Source of the DNA: Hirudinaria manillensis
Lineage: Eukaryota > Annelida > Clitellata > Hirudinida > Hirudinidae
Reading direction: 5' to 3'
Assembly: GCA_034509925.1 (NCBI GenBank)
Contig: CM067533.1
Coordinates: forward strand, 3,114,535-3,178,534
Length of the DNA: 64,000 bases
In this document: in pieces, positions 31,328 to 39,935 of the stretch
How the letters are laid out: each line of letters starts with the position of its first letter
Numbering within the stretch: position 1 is the stretch's first letter
Program-made: the position numbers and the translations under genes
The notes under the pieces: model-generated
Database searches by the model: none
What the model was told of the DNA's origin: nothing
What the model saw: only the letters and a program-made list of their open reading frames with translations

Positions 31328-31702
31328 CCAGGCATCATTTACATTTATTTATCTGATATTTTACGTGCTCGATGTAATCCCAAAGGGATGTAAAGGCACG
31401 GCGACAAGAGCTCACAAATTTGAAGTCTATGAAATATATAATAAAAAGTAAAATAAGATAAGGTTAAAATAAAAGTGAGTGAACAGAATGGAATAAAATA
31501 AAATAATAGAGACAGGGAAAAAAGACAAACTGTAGATTAAAGAATTATTGATATGAGGTCGCAAATAGATGGGTTTTCAGTCCGGATTTGAAGGCTTCTG
31601 ATGATTGAGCCAGACATCGACACACCCTTCTTACAAATGGGAGGCCACCCCGTCCCATTCTTCCAAGCTGAGGCCCGATTGAAAAAGCGGTCCGCAAGGA
31701 CT
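31328..31702 (-). mobile_element. 5'-truncated non-LTR retrotransposon inserted in the R2-like fragment
   Basis: A 375-base insert bounded by the nine-base duplication TCCTGGGCA. On the minus strand it begins inside coding sequence, and one frame ends EAFKSGLKTHLFATSYQ and TAA, the usual end of L2/CR1-type ORF2. An AT-rich 3' UTR follows, ending in ATAAATAAATGTAAATG. The start in mid-ORF, the short UTR and the duplication are what target-primed reverse transcription leaves behind. Confidence 0.82.
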
Positions 31703-31711
31703 TCCTGGGCA
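31703..31711. repeat. Target-site duplication, right copy (TCCTGGGCA)
   Basis: Exact match to 31319-31327; see the insert between them. Confidence 0.85.
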
Positions 31712-32211
31712 AGCTCCACCCACGGCAAAAGAAGCCAGGGAGCAGCCTCCAGGTGCGCTTCTCAATCGGCCCTCAGCAACCACTTTATCCTTAAGGGAAC
31801 CTACTGCTCCTTTGCCAACTGGAAATTCATCCACAAGGCAAGGATCAACGTGCTGGCCAACAAAAGCCAGCCCTGGGTTAAGGATGACCGTAGATGTGGC
31901 GCTGACATTCTGTGCGAGTGCAAACCCTACCTTGCACTAGCCACAATCCGTCATAACGTTATCGTAGACGAGATTGTTAAGTTGATTCTGGCGACTAACC
32001 TACGCCTGAATCAACAGGTTCCCTTAACACTTTCGCCCCTTTGCCCAGACATAGTTTCTTTCAACCCCTCCAGCAAAAAGGCAGTCATTATAGATGTAAA
32101 ATGCCCTTTTGACTACCATGCCGATGCGCTGGAGAGGGGAAGATTAGAGAAATTTAACAAATACCAGGGAGTAGCCCAGGAACTTAGGTCCCTCGGCTAC
32201 CAGTGAGTAAT

Positions 32212-32335
32212 AAGCTTGGCTAACTTGTTTTGAATGCATTGAAGGGATTGGATCAGGGAAGCAGATGATCCATATAGAAGAGAGTTGCAGTAGTCAAGGT
32301 GAGATAGAACCAGTGAATGGGCGAGTGCAGATATA
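32212..32335 (-). mobile_element. Fragment of the 44-kb L2-like retrotransposon family
   Basis: About 120 bases, from GCTTGGCTAACTT through GGATCAGGGAAGCAGATGATCCATA to GGGCGAGTGCAGAT, match 44398-44517 in the same orientation with few differences. In the intact copy this segment lies near the ORF2 C-terminus. It abuts the end of the R2-like fragment. Confidence 0.85.
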
Positions 32336-33395
32336 TTTTGCTCTTGCTATTTTGAAAAGCACAAATCCATGACAACCTACAAAATTCATTATGCAAGTTT
32401 CGAAGACCAAACTTCTCAATCCTTTCCCCTAACCTTATCTTGTTCATCACTCCCATCGTCACTGCCAATGACGTGTTATATTGTGCGATTGTAGAATACA
32501 TTTAGAACGACGGTTTAGTTTAGCAGTATTAGCTAACAACAAAACACGATAAAGTGGAATAGCCCCAAGGCATTCCATTGTATAATGCTGCACTTCACTC
32601 TCATTGGTTCTTCACCATAACATGAATAATGTTATTAAATTCATTTTCTGATCCATAACAAGGGAATTATCCATTATCATCAAGCTGAATTGATTTCCCT
32701 CTGGTGTGCTTCAACCATCAAATTATTTAATTTATCAAAAAAGGAAGCTTGGTGAATGAGATAGCATGGGGGTCGTTTGGTCGGTCGAGCCGGATGTTGA
32801 AGTCCCCAGTGATTAGAACGTTCTTCCGAGCGGAGGCTGTCGAATTCATTGAAGAAAAGTGGAGTCACCGGCCCGGTTCTGTAGATGGTCAGAGTCGCTA
32901 GATGGTGGCCTTTGAGTTGGAAGGAGGCACAGACGAACTCGAATGTGGAAGTGACGATATCGATGGCCATCAGACTGAGTCGAACGCCTGGAGTGGCGAG
33001 TAGAGCAACACTGACGTGATTGACGCGGAGTAGCGACGAAGGTGCGTCGTCTGGGTCACGAGGGCGAGGTCGGTCTAACACTGTGAGGGCGGCTGCTCTG
33101 AGTCGGTCGCTGGCGATGGAACCTGTGTCGTGCCAGGTTTCGGTCATAAATGTCTTCATATTGGACGAGGTCCATGACTTCATCGACCTTGTTATTGAGC
33201 GACCTCACGTTGAGCAGCCCAAAGGACAACGATGGAGCGCGGTTGTCAGGATGATGATGATCGGGAAACGAGCACTCTTGGGCTGCTCGGCGGCGGTGGC
33301 GTCGTCCGGATCTTTTGCCACGATGGTGATGATGACGAAAATCCTTGCGAAGTAGCCCGGCTCTTTTGAGCGATCGTATTAGTTCGGCGTCGGGT

Positions 33396-33403
33396 GTGGC
33401 CGG
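33396..33403. repeat. 8-bp target-site duplication, left copy (GTGGCCGG)
   Basis: Exact match to 34244-34251 on the other side of the hAT element. Eight bases is the duplication length of the hAT superfamily. Confidence 0.9.
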
Positions 33404-34243
33404 TAGTGAACGACCGGGGACCCCGGACCCGGCTGAACCCCGGCCTTTTTTACCACCGGGGTCCCGGCCCGGTCCCGGCTTTTTAACATTCCCCAGTCCC
33501 GCCCCGGCTTAAATTCAACCGGGGTTTAGCCGGGGGTAAACAATAGTCTAATTTTTAACTTTGTCAACTTAAATAAAATTTATTCATCATCCGATGAATC
33601 ATAAAATATATCGTTCGGAGAGTTAAAGTCCTCAGGTACCCATTCACCAATAATATTTCATGGAGCTTTCTGGAAAATCCATCAGTCATCCTAGATATCC
33701 AATCTCCTCGTAGCTTTTAAGTTAAAAAAAAAACATTACTGGATTCCTCAACAAGATTCAGGTACCTCCCCTCGAAAGGAGCCCGAGAAAGTTTCCTTAA
33801 CTCGATGGGGTTAAATAAACATCATCGGCTGGAAACTGGAATGATGTCCTTAAAACTACCGTTTAACTTTCATCACTGTTGCGTTCACAAAACAGTAATC
33901 AATTAGTATTCAATAAGATTTGATTTTCATGAGATTCTATCAACGATTTAATGTTTTTCTAAGTTTTCGCAACGGAGCGTGGAAGAGTTGTCGTTGCGAA
34001 ATTTTTTTTTAATTACAGGTTTTACAGAATCTCTTTGACATAATAAGCATACTTATATATTATTTGACGTTTACAACATGTTTAGAGAATAAAAGCACCG
34101 TTAGTTAACGTTATTATAGATGGCCTCCCCAACCCCGGCTTTAACCCCGGCCCGCCTGAACCCCGGTCCCGGCTGCCCCCGGCAACCGCTCCCCCTACCC
34201 CGGCCCCGGTCCCGGCTAAAATTGTCGCCCCGGTCGATCACTA
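33404..34243. mobile_element. Non-autonomous hAT transposon (MITE-like) with CCGG-rich ends
   Basis: The 840-bp element starts TAGTGAACGACCGGGG and ends in the reverse complement TAGTGATCGACCGGGG, matching 15 of 16 bases. It is flanked by the exact 8-bp duplication GTGGCCGG. Terminal TAGTG and an 8-bp duplication are hallmarks of hAT elements. About 140 bases inside each end are packed with CCCCGGC / GCCGGG words in a very GC-rich stretch, while the middle (about 33545-34120) is AT-rich and has no transposase frame. The end repeats may be transposase-binding sites, as subterminal repeats are in other hATs. Removing the element and one duplication rejoins the host retrotransposon. Confidence 0.88.
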
Positions 34244-34251
34244 GTGGCCGG
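34244..34251. repeat. 8-bp target-site duplication, right copy (GTGGCCGG)
   Basis: Exact partner of 33396-33403. Confidence 0.9.
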
Positions 34252-34606
34252 CACGTTCAAACTCATTAGCATATCGTAGCTGATAGGCCTGGGTCGCGCG
34301 GCATTCATGACGAAGTTAACGACAAAGGGAAAGCTTGGAGAGCTAAAATGAACGAAATGAATGAAACGAAAAACCGAGAAAAGTCCGAGTAGAAATCCAG
34401 ATCGAGAGTAACGAGAACTAAAACACAGCCGGGTACTTTGCCAGGAAAGTCTTACTATTGTAAGACCCAAATGCAAAAAATATTTATGCATAATAGAATT
34501 CAGCAAGAGTTGGGGTTTTGGGGAATCTCATATGAAGCATATTTGCATGGAAATCTTCCAATACAAATTCAAATGGATGGATTTCTCCATCATTTTTAAG
34601 TGCTTT

Positions 34607-34855
34607 TCATCCCAGATTTTGTGATTTTTTCTTGCCCTTTTGTTCTCTTTTCCTCTTTAAGATCTCATCATTCATTGTATGAATGCATGCACGGCATTTA
34701 AACTTTTGATATTGGTCACATTTCCAATATGTTTTATCCTTGCAAAACTTGTCCTTCACAAATAAATGTCCTGAATCCACCAACTTTTGATTCCCTTTCT
34801 CACTTAATACAAATTCAAGAGACATTTCGGATGAAAAATATAACATTGTTTTCAT
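34607..34855 (-). pseudogene. FLYWCH zinc-finger fragment, probably transposon-derived
   Basis: An 82-codon minus-strand frame has the FLYWCH layout: LSEKGNQKLVDSGHLF, then TYWKCDQYQKFKCRACIHT, with the Trp, two Cys and His in place. A basic tail follows. Such fingers occur at the N-terminus of many Mutator-like and Ulp1-bearing transposon proteins, so it may be a remnant related to the elements at 27-29 kb. It could also be part of a host gene, but no other exons were seen. Confidence 0.6.
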
Positions 34856-35009
34856 TTTGAAATCCTAAAATTCCAACCAGTCCAGCGATTTATAAAAATC
34901 GTGTAAATTGCGAACTAAAGTAGAACCACAAATATTAACAGAAGTAAATGAAGAATTTTGTTTCAGAAGAGGTCCGTATATACCCGAAAGCCCAAGAAAG
35001 AGTGGTTCG

Positions 35010-35150
35010 GCTATCACAAGAAAGTAATTAATTAGTATTCAATAAAATTTGAATATTGATGAGAATCTGCCAAGAGGTGCTTTTGATGTTGTTTCTCAGA
35101 GTTTCTGCAATGGAGCATGGGGTCACTTCCATTGAGGAAAAATTTTTTTT
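35010..35150. repeat. Relic similar to the hAT element core
   Basis: From ATCACAAGAAAGTAATTAATTAGTATTCAATAA on, this stretch parallels 33880-34012 inside the hAT element (TAATCAATTAGTATTCAATAAGATTTG, then GATTCTATCAACGA and GCAACGGAGCGTGG, then a T-run). Substitutions are numerous. It lacks the GC-rich ends, so it is a truncated older copy or a sequence captured by both. Confidence 0.55.
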
Positions 35151-35154
35151 ATTA

Positions 35155-35169
35155 CCTAACCCTAACCCT
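35155..35169. repeat. Short telomere-like tract (CCTAA)CCCTAACCCT
   Basis: Two and a half units of the animal telomere hexamer in C-strand sense, exactly at the 3' break of the reverse-transcriptase fragment that follows. It could be a chance run, or repair or retro-insertion debris. Confidence 0.5.
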
Positions 35170-35830
35170 CTGTTGAGTAGCATCATTTCCTTGCTCAACA
35201 AAAATTTCTCCTGTTTTTATGTATTCGTTGCCAACTGTTAAAATCATATTGGTTCTCCACCTAAGCATTGACTGGCCAATGAAGTTTCTGGTGACATCAT
35301 CAATCTTAAAAGTTTCTAGAATTTGCCTGATCAAGGAGTGGGGGATGCTATCAAAGGCTTTTTTGTAGTTGATCCAGGTGATGCACAAGTCTTTCTTGAA
35401 TTTTTTTGCGTGTTGGGCTACCATCTGACTGATGAGCAGTTGATCTTTGCATCCTCTACTTTTTTTTGGCACCCTTTTTGTTCCTCTCGTAGAATGTTAT
35501 TATTTTGGAGATGGGTATATATATCAGTTATTAAGGAGGTTAGAATTTTGTACAGGGTGGGCAGACAAGTTATTGGTCTATAGTTTTTAGGTTTGTCAAT
35601 TTCTTGTGTTTTTGGTATCAGGAAGGTGACTCCCTTTGTCAACCAATGAGGCATATCCCCTGGGTTTTTCATTATTTCATTATACCCATTGAGTAGATGA
35701 CCATGTAGAGATCCCAAATACTTCACCCAGAAATTATGTATTTTATCCAACCCTGGTGATTTCCAATTCTGCAAAGCTGAAATTGCTTTCTTCAATTCTG
35801 ACTCTTCGAAAATTTTCCATGTCTCAGTCT
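35170..35830 (-). mobile_element. R2/R4-like reverse transcriptase fragment
   Basis: Two overlapping minus-strand frames form the front half of a non-LTR reverse transcriptase: LQNWKSPGLDKIHNFWVKYL, TFLIPKTQEIDKPKNYRPIT, LPTLYKILTSLITD, NILREEQKGC, then in a second frame CITWINYKKAFDSIPHSLI (motif A with its catalytic Asp replaced by Asn). The YxDD region is not reached; the sequence breaks at the telomere-like tract. A frameshift near 35440 and the Asn make it dead. It could belong to the same R2-superfamily lineage as the fragment at 31-32 kb. Confidence 0.75.
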
Positions 35831-36107
35831 TCAGCTTTTCGTGGGACCTTTCTTCCTCCTGAATCCATTCTGCCTGACTAGTGTGGAATAGTGTGCCTTT
35901 CTAAATAGAGTCTGATAGTTTGTGGTTTAATGTTACAATGATCTTACTGAAATTGTCATGTAGAAACTCTGTTAAGATTGTGATTTGATAATAAACTAAA
36001 TTATATGTTCTGTAAAGTGACGAGTTGAACTTGTTCAAACTTCGATAAAATTATGTTCTTTCGAGTACGAGTGAGGGATGTGACATCAGGATTGTATTTC
36101 AGTTCAA

Positions 36108-37612
36108 ATGTCAGCTCAGAAACGCAAGCGAACCGACTTTACGCTGAAGGAGAAGAAGGAGATCATCGATGCCATGAAGAAGGAACCAAATCATTCCAAA
36201 CTGGCCAGGGAGATTAGCAAGAGATGGGGAGTCGAAGTTAAGAGAACCACTGTGAGAGGCATTCTCAGCAGGACGAATGCAATTGAGGCTGCAATCAAAG
36301 CTGGAGTTCCATCGAAGCGCATGAAGCTGACGCAGGCTCACTACCCAAAGCTCGACGAGGGAATGCTCATGTGGCTGAAGCAAACAAGAGGACAGAATCT
36401 GCCTGTCGGTGGCGATCTGATCAAAGAGAAGGCAATGAAACTGGCTGAGCTGATGGACATCCCAGACTTCATGGCAAGCCACGGTTGGCTGGACAATTTC
36501 AAGAAGCGCCACGGCATCACATTCAAGAAAATGCAGGATGAAGCCGGAGCAGTGGATTCGCAATCCCTTCTAGAGTGGCAACAACAGGTTCTCCAGCCCT
36601 TGCTCCTTCAGTTCTCCGAAGATGACGTCTTCAACCTGGACGAGACTGGAGTCTTCTGGAAGCTGCTTCCAAACGATACCATGGTTTACAAGGGAGAGCA
36701 GTGTACTGGAGGAACGAAAAGCAAGGAAAGGATCACTCTTCTGGTCGGGACAAATATGAGCGGCAATGAGAAGTTCCCTCTTCTGGTGATTGGCAACTCC
36801 AAGAGACCCCGTTCCTTCGAGAACAATGAGATCCCAGTCACGTACAGGGCGAACTCGAAGGCATGGATGACGACGGAGCTTTTCGAGGAGATGTTGCTCG
36901 CATGGGACGCAGAGTGCTGCTCTGTCTCGATAACTTCTTTGGCCACCCTCCGAAGCTCCAGCTGGACAACATCCGACTGGTCTTCTTCCCACCCGGCACG
37001 ACAGCCAATTCACAACCGATGGGTCAGGGAATCATAGAGAACCTCAAGTCCCACTACAAGAAGCTCCTGCTGTGCCGCCGGCTCGAGGCCGTGGACGAAG
37101 GAAAAGAGTTTGAGTTCACGTTGCTCGACGCTCTACACGTATTACGGCTTGCTTGGGAGCAGGTCAGCAAGTCGACAATCAGGAACTGTTTCGCAAAGGC
37201 CAAGTTTATTGAAGAAGATATCCAAACTGAGCCAGAGGATTCTGAGCTGCTTGAGATCTGGAAAGCTCTGCCTGCAGAGGAAAAGATGCACAAGAACGGG
37301 GAGATCGAGCTGTCCGACTTTCTCGGAGCCGACGAGCTCCTTGCGACCGGCGGGTTTTTCACTCTGGAGGAGATTGCAGAGGAGATGCTGTGCAGCGAGG
37401 AGGCGGTAGAAAGCGAAGACGAGATAACTGTCGACGAGGAAATCGTTCCACTAGAGGAAGCCCAGCGTGCATGGGGCACCGTCCGAAAGTTCATGCAGCA
37501 GAGAAGCTGGAGGACCGGCGCGATGCAAGCGTGCGATCGGCTAGACAACGAGATACGCAAGATCTGCCAGAAGAAGATACGCCAGCCGACGATTCAGAGA
37601 GCCAACGGGTAG
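36108..37612 (+). pseudogene. Pogo/Tigger (Tc1-mariner) transposase, one frameshift
   Basis: A 309-codon frame (36108-37037) and a 249-codon frame (36863-37612) overlap and together make about 500 residues of a Tigger-type transposase. Order: CENP-B-like N-terminal helix-turn-helix (DFTLKEKKEIIDAM), the second CENP-B HTH (ASHGWLDNFKKRHGI), then the DDE_1 core with VFNLDETGVFWK (first Asp), RVLLCLDNFFGHPP (second Asp), FFPPGTTANSQPMGQGII and a later acidic residue in TLLDALHVLRLAW. The second half is one frame off from about 36890. One indel is the only visible lesion, so the copy is fairly young. Host TIGD-type domesticated genes have this architecture too, but the frameshift argues for a mobile copy. 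Codon use is far more GC-rich than the surroundings. Terminal repeats were not found. Confidence 0.85.
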
Positions 37613-37617
37613 CTTGA

Positions 37618-38871
37618 GAAAAAGCTGCTTTTTTTACGATAAAGCTGTTTACAATAAAGACAAATAATTTAGGTTATTAATGGATGAAAGTGTACAGAAT
37701 AGAAACATGGGACTGATGATACATGTTGAATAGTCTCAGAATTGGAAAAACTGCTAAAAATTTGATATTTTTTTGCTAATAAATGATGTGTTTATATACA
37801 TTGAATTTTAAGTTGTTTTTTTTTGTTTTGTTTATAATTATACAGTTTACAGTAATAAATATAAGAAAAATTAGCTTTCTGGCATTTAATTATCATGTCC
37901 TAAAAAATCAGTAAAAAGCTACTAAAAAGTATTCTATTGATGAGCCAACTTGGGCAAAGCAAGCGGTGTGTCCCCAATGAAGGAGGATCACGTACAAGAG
38001 TGGTATAGAAAAGTAGTTAATATGATAAAAGTGGAACTTGGGGTTGAGACCAATGGAGACATTGGGGGAAAAAGCTCCTATATTCATCAGGTGGGGTCAT
38101 CCAGCTTGGTCTTGAGAAGATCCATGGTCATGATTGCTTGAAAATAATTGATGTATAAATTGTTACCTAAACGCTGAGACAAATAGGTGGAATGGAAAGG
38201 ATTGGATACAAAATCTTGGATATGTGTATGGATAGATAAATGATATGATTGATATGATATCATGTTTTTGAGATGGTTTTATGATCATTCCTTTTATGCC
38301 TTAAAAGGATCTTTGGTGCACCGAGGGTTTTGTTTTGGAATTTGCTAGGCTACTCGGAAAAAAGTTAGTTAAGTAAATTCCAAATATTTAAAAATAGAAT
38401 TTGACGGAATGCCAACGAGAAGCGTTCGTTGTGCCTGGATCGATGCGGCAAACCGAAAATCAAAACGAAATCTGCAAAGCCGAGTGCAGCAGAAGCATGC
38501 CACATATAATGGCGTCCAAGGAGTTTATTCAAGGGGGGGGGGGCTGGAAGACCAGCTCAAGTCTGACTATAGGTGTGAAGATTGCTTCAATCATTACTTT
38601 TTAATTTTTTTTTAAATTGTCTGCTACGCCGTTTCTCAAGCCTACTCTGCTTCAACCCTCATGTTATTGCCAGTCTTGTCTTGATTTTAGAAGAAGCCAA
38701 TTTTAAAAATTTATTATATAATATCATTTAAAATTTGTAAAATTATATTTTTATTTGAAAACGTATTTAAAGTTTTTGGTATTTGATGCTCTGTGGAGAA
38801 TTTCTAGGAAATATAACAAGTTATTTCAAGCAGAATCCTTCTAAGTAAAATAATTTCAAGCAATTTGTAAA
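37618..38871. other. Spacer between transposase and Elongin C-like gene
   Basis: The first 200-250 bases are probably the 3' part of the Tigger element. Short open frames at 37950-38141 and 38401-38615 have no recognisable domain. A run of ten G at about 38535 and several T-runs are present. Nothing else is supported. Confidence 0.4.
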
Positions 38872-39198
38872 ATGGTTACAGATCAGGATTGCAAAGGGCC
38901 GGACTCCCTTTACGTCAAATTGGTTTCTTCAGATAACAGGGTTTTCTATGCTTTAAGGGAAGAGGCATGCTGCTCGAGTTTCATCAAATCGATATTGAAT
39001 TGTCCAGCAGAAGATGAGGACGAAGTAAACGAGGTTGTTCTTAGCCAGGTACCAGGCCATCTTTTGGAATGGGTCTGCAAATATTTTGAATACAGAGAAC
39101 GTTACAAGTTTTCTCCGGAAGAGGAAATTCCCGATTTTGAAGTGCCCATAGAAACAACGCTGGATCTCTTGATCGTGGCGGATTTAATTGATTGCTAG
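38872..39198 (+). CDS. Elongin C-like protein, intronless
   Basis: A single open frame of 108 residues, against 112 in human Elongin C. It keeps the Skp1/BTB-fold landmarks: GPDSLYVKLVSSDNRVF, a central EVNEVVLSQVPGHLLEWVCKYF and the ending TTLDLLIVADLIDC, equivalent to the family ending in (A/L)LLMAANFLDC. The middle (CCSSFIKSILNCPAEDEDE) is divergent. Elongin C bridges Elongin B to BC-box proteins in Cullin-2/5 ubiquitin ligases and in the elongin transcription factor. The lack of introns in an intron-rich window and the divergence suggest a retrocopy or fast-evolving paralogue, yet the frame is open end to end. An AATAAA follows 35 bases after the stop. The neighbours are transposons on the left and the pikachurin-like gene, convergent, on the right. 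Confidence 0.88.
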   Translation: MVTDQDCKGPDSLYVKLVSSDNRVFYALREEACCSSFIKSILNCPAEDEDEVNEVVLSQVPGHLLEWVCKYFEYRERYKFSPEEEIPDFEVPIETTLDLLIVADLIDC

Positions 39199-39232
39199 GC
39201 ACTAAATGATTGTTTTGTCAAATTCTATGCAA

Positions 39233-39238
39233 AATAAA
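39233..39238 (+). terminator. Poly(A) signal for the Elongin C-like gene
   Basis: AATAAA 35 bases after the stop codon, followed by T/GT-rich sequence (GATTTTTGTTT, AGTTTGTCGTGTTTTGC) suitable as a downstream element. Confidence 0.55.
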
Positions 39239-39935
39239 ATGATTTTTGTTTAAACTTGTCATTAGTTTGTCGTGTTTTGCTGAGTGACCTTAAATTAAGT
39301 CAATTGCTCGAACATATTTGTTCATCCATTGGACCTTTTGATAGAGTATTCCATTCTGGTTAATAGCATTATAGACAACCTTTTATGTTGAATTCGAAAA
39401 TTTAAATATTGAATCCGGACAATATACCGAAATCGATTTTAGGTACCGATGAATGCTATGATACGCCCTGTTCCTTCACAATTTTTCTGTTTTCCCCAAG
39501 TCTTAGAGGATATGCTAATAGGCCTGTAACCTTAACGCAAGATAAATTAGCCTAATTTTGGATTAATGGCATAATTTTCTCCAAAATAAGTATTCAAAAC
39601 TTAATCTTAATAGTCTTAGTAAAAACTTTCTACTAGCCAAAATAATTCTATTTGAACTTCATAACAGATATCGAATGAATTCCTAAATCATCAATAAACT
39701 ATCTAGATAAATAAGCGATATTCACAGATCTAATTTCATTGTAAATTGTCATAAACGTTTTACATTGTCTAAATTGTAGTTTCTTTGCAACCACCACATT
39801 AACAAACACTGATTTTGATGATACAAACCCCTGAATTTATTTATAAATTGGACGAATTTATGAAAGCATAGATTTGAGAGCATTAGAAAGAGGCTTGCAT
39901 TATTATCAGTGCCAATGCTGAATAGTATCCAGCTC

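Larger units (their letters stand above)
31150..32206 (+). mobile_element. R2-superfamily non-LTR retrotransposon fragment with restriction-like endonuclease, interrupted
   Basis: Two + strand pieces, 31150-31327 and 31703-32206, read as one protein once the insertion at 31328-31702 is removed. The first has FLNGSMEGDLGLPSNDHSTF, a segment found after the reverse transcriptase in R2/NeSL-like elements. The second has NHFILKGTYCSFANWKFIH, a Cys/His cluster (DDRRCG...CECKP...IRHN) and a PD-(D/E)xK nuclease signature (CPDIV...KKAVIIDVKCPFD), ending near GYQ. This is the C-terminal restriction-like endonuclease region; the RT is missing and the 3' end is cut off. The zinc-cluster spacing looks shortened, consistent with a small deletion in a dead copy. 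Confidence 0.78.
32690..34500 (-). mobile_element. Non-LTR retrotransposon 5' part with AP endonuclease domain, split by a hAT element
   Basis: On the minus strand, from about 34500 down to 34244 and then from 33403 to 32690, the frames give PISYDMLMSLNVPAT, then PDAELIRSLKRAG, LSFGLLNVRSLNNKVDEV, TETWHDTGS, LDRPRPRDPD, FEFVCASFQLKGH, LTIYRTGP and, after another frame change, KNVLITGDFNIRLDRPND. This is the exonuclease-endonuclease-phosphatase domain that opens ORF2 of L2/CR1/Jockey-type elements. At least two single-base frameshifts make it inactive, and the RT part is absent. The 840-bp hAT element at 33404-34243 interrupts it near the ORF2 start. Confidence 0.78.

Noticed and set aside
36111-37560. 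Several long minus-strand frames under the transposase
   Set aside because: They are antisense shadows of the GC-rich Tigger coding region; the + strand has the domain signatures.
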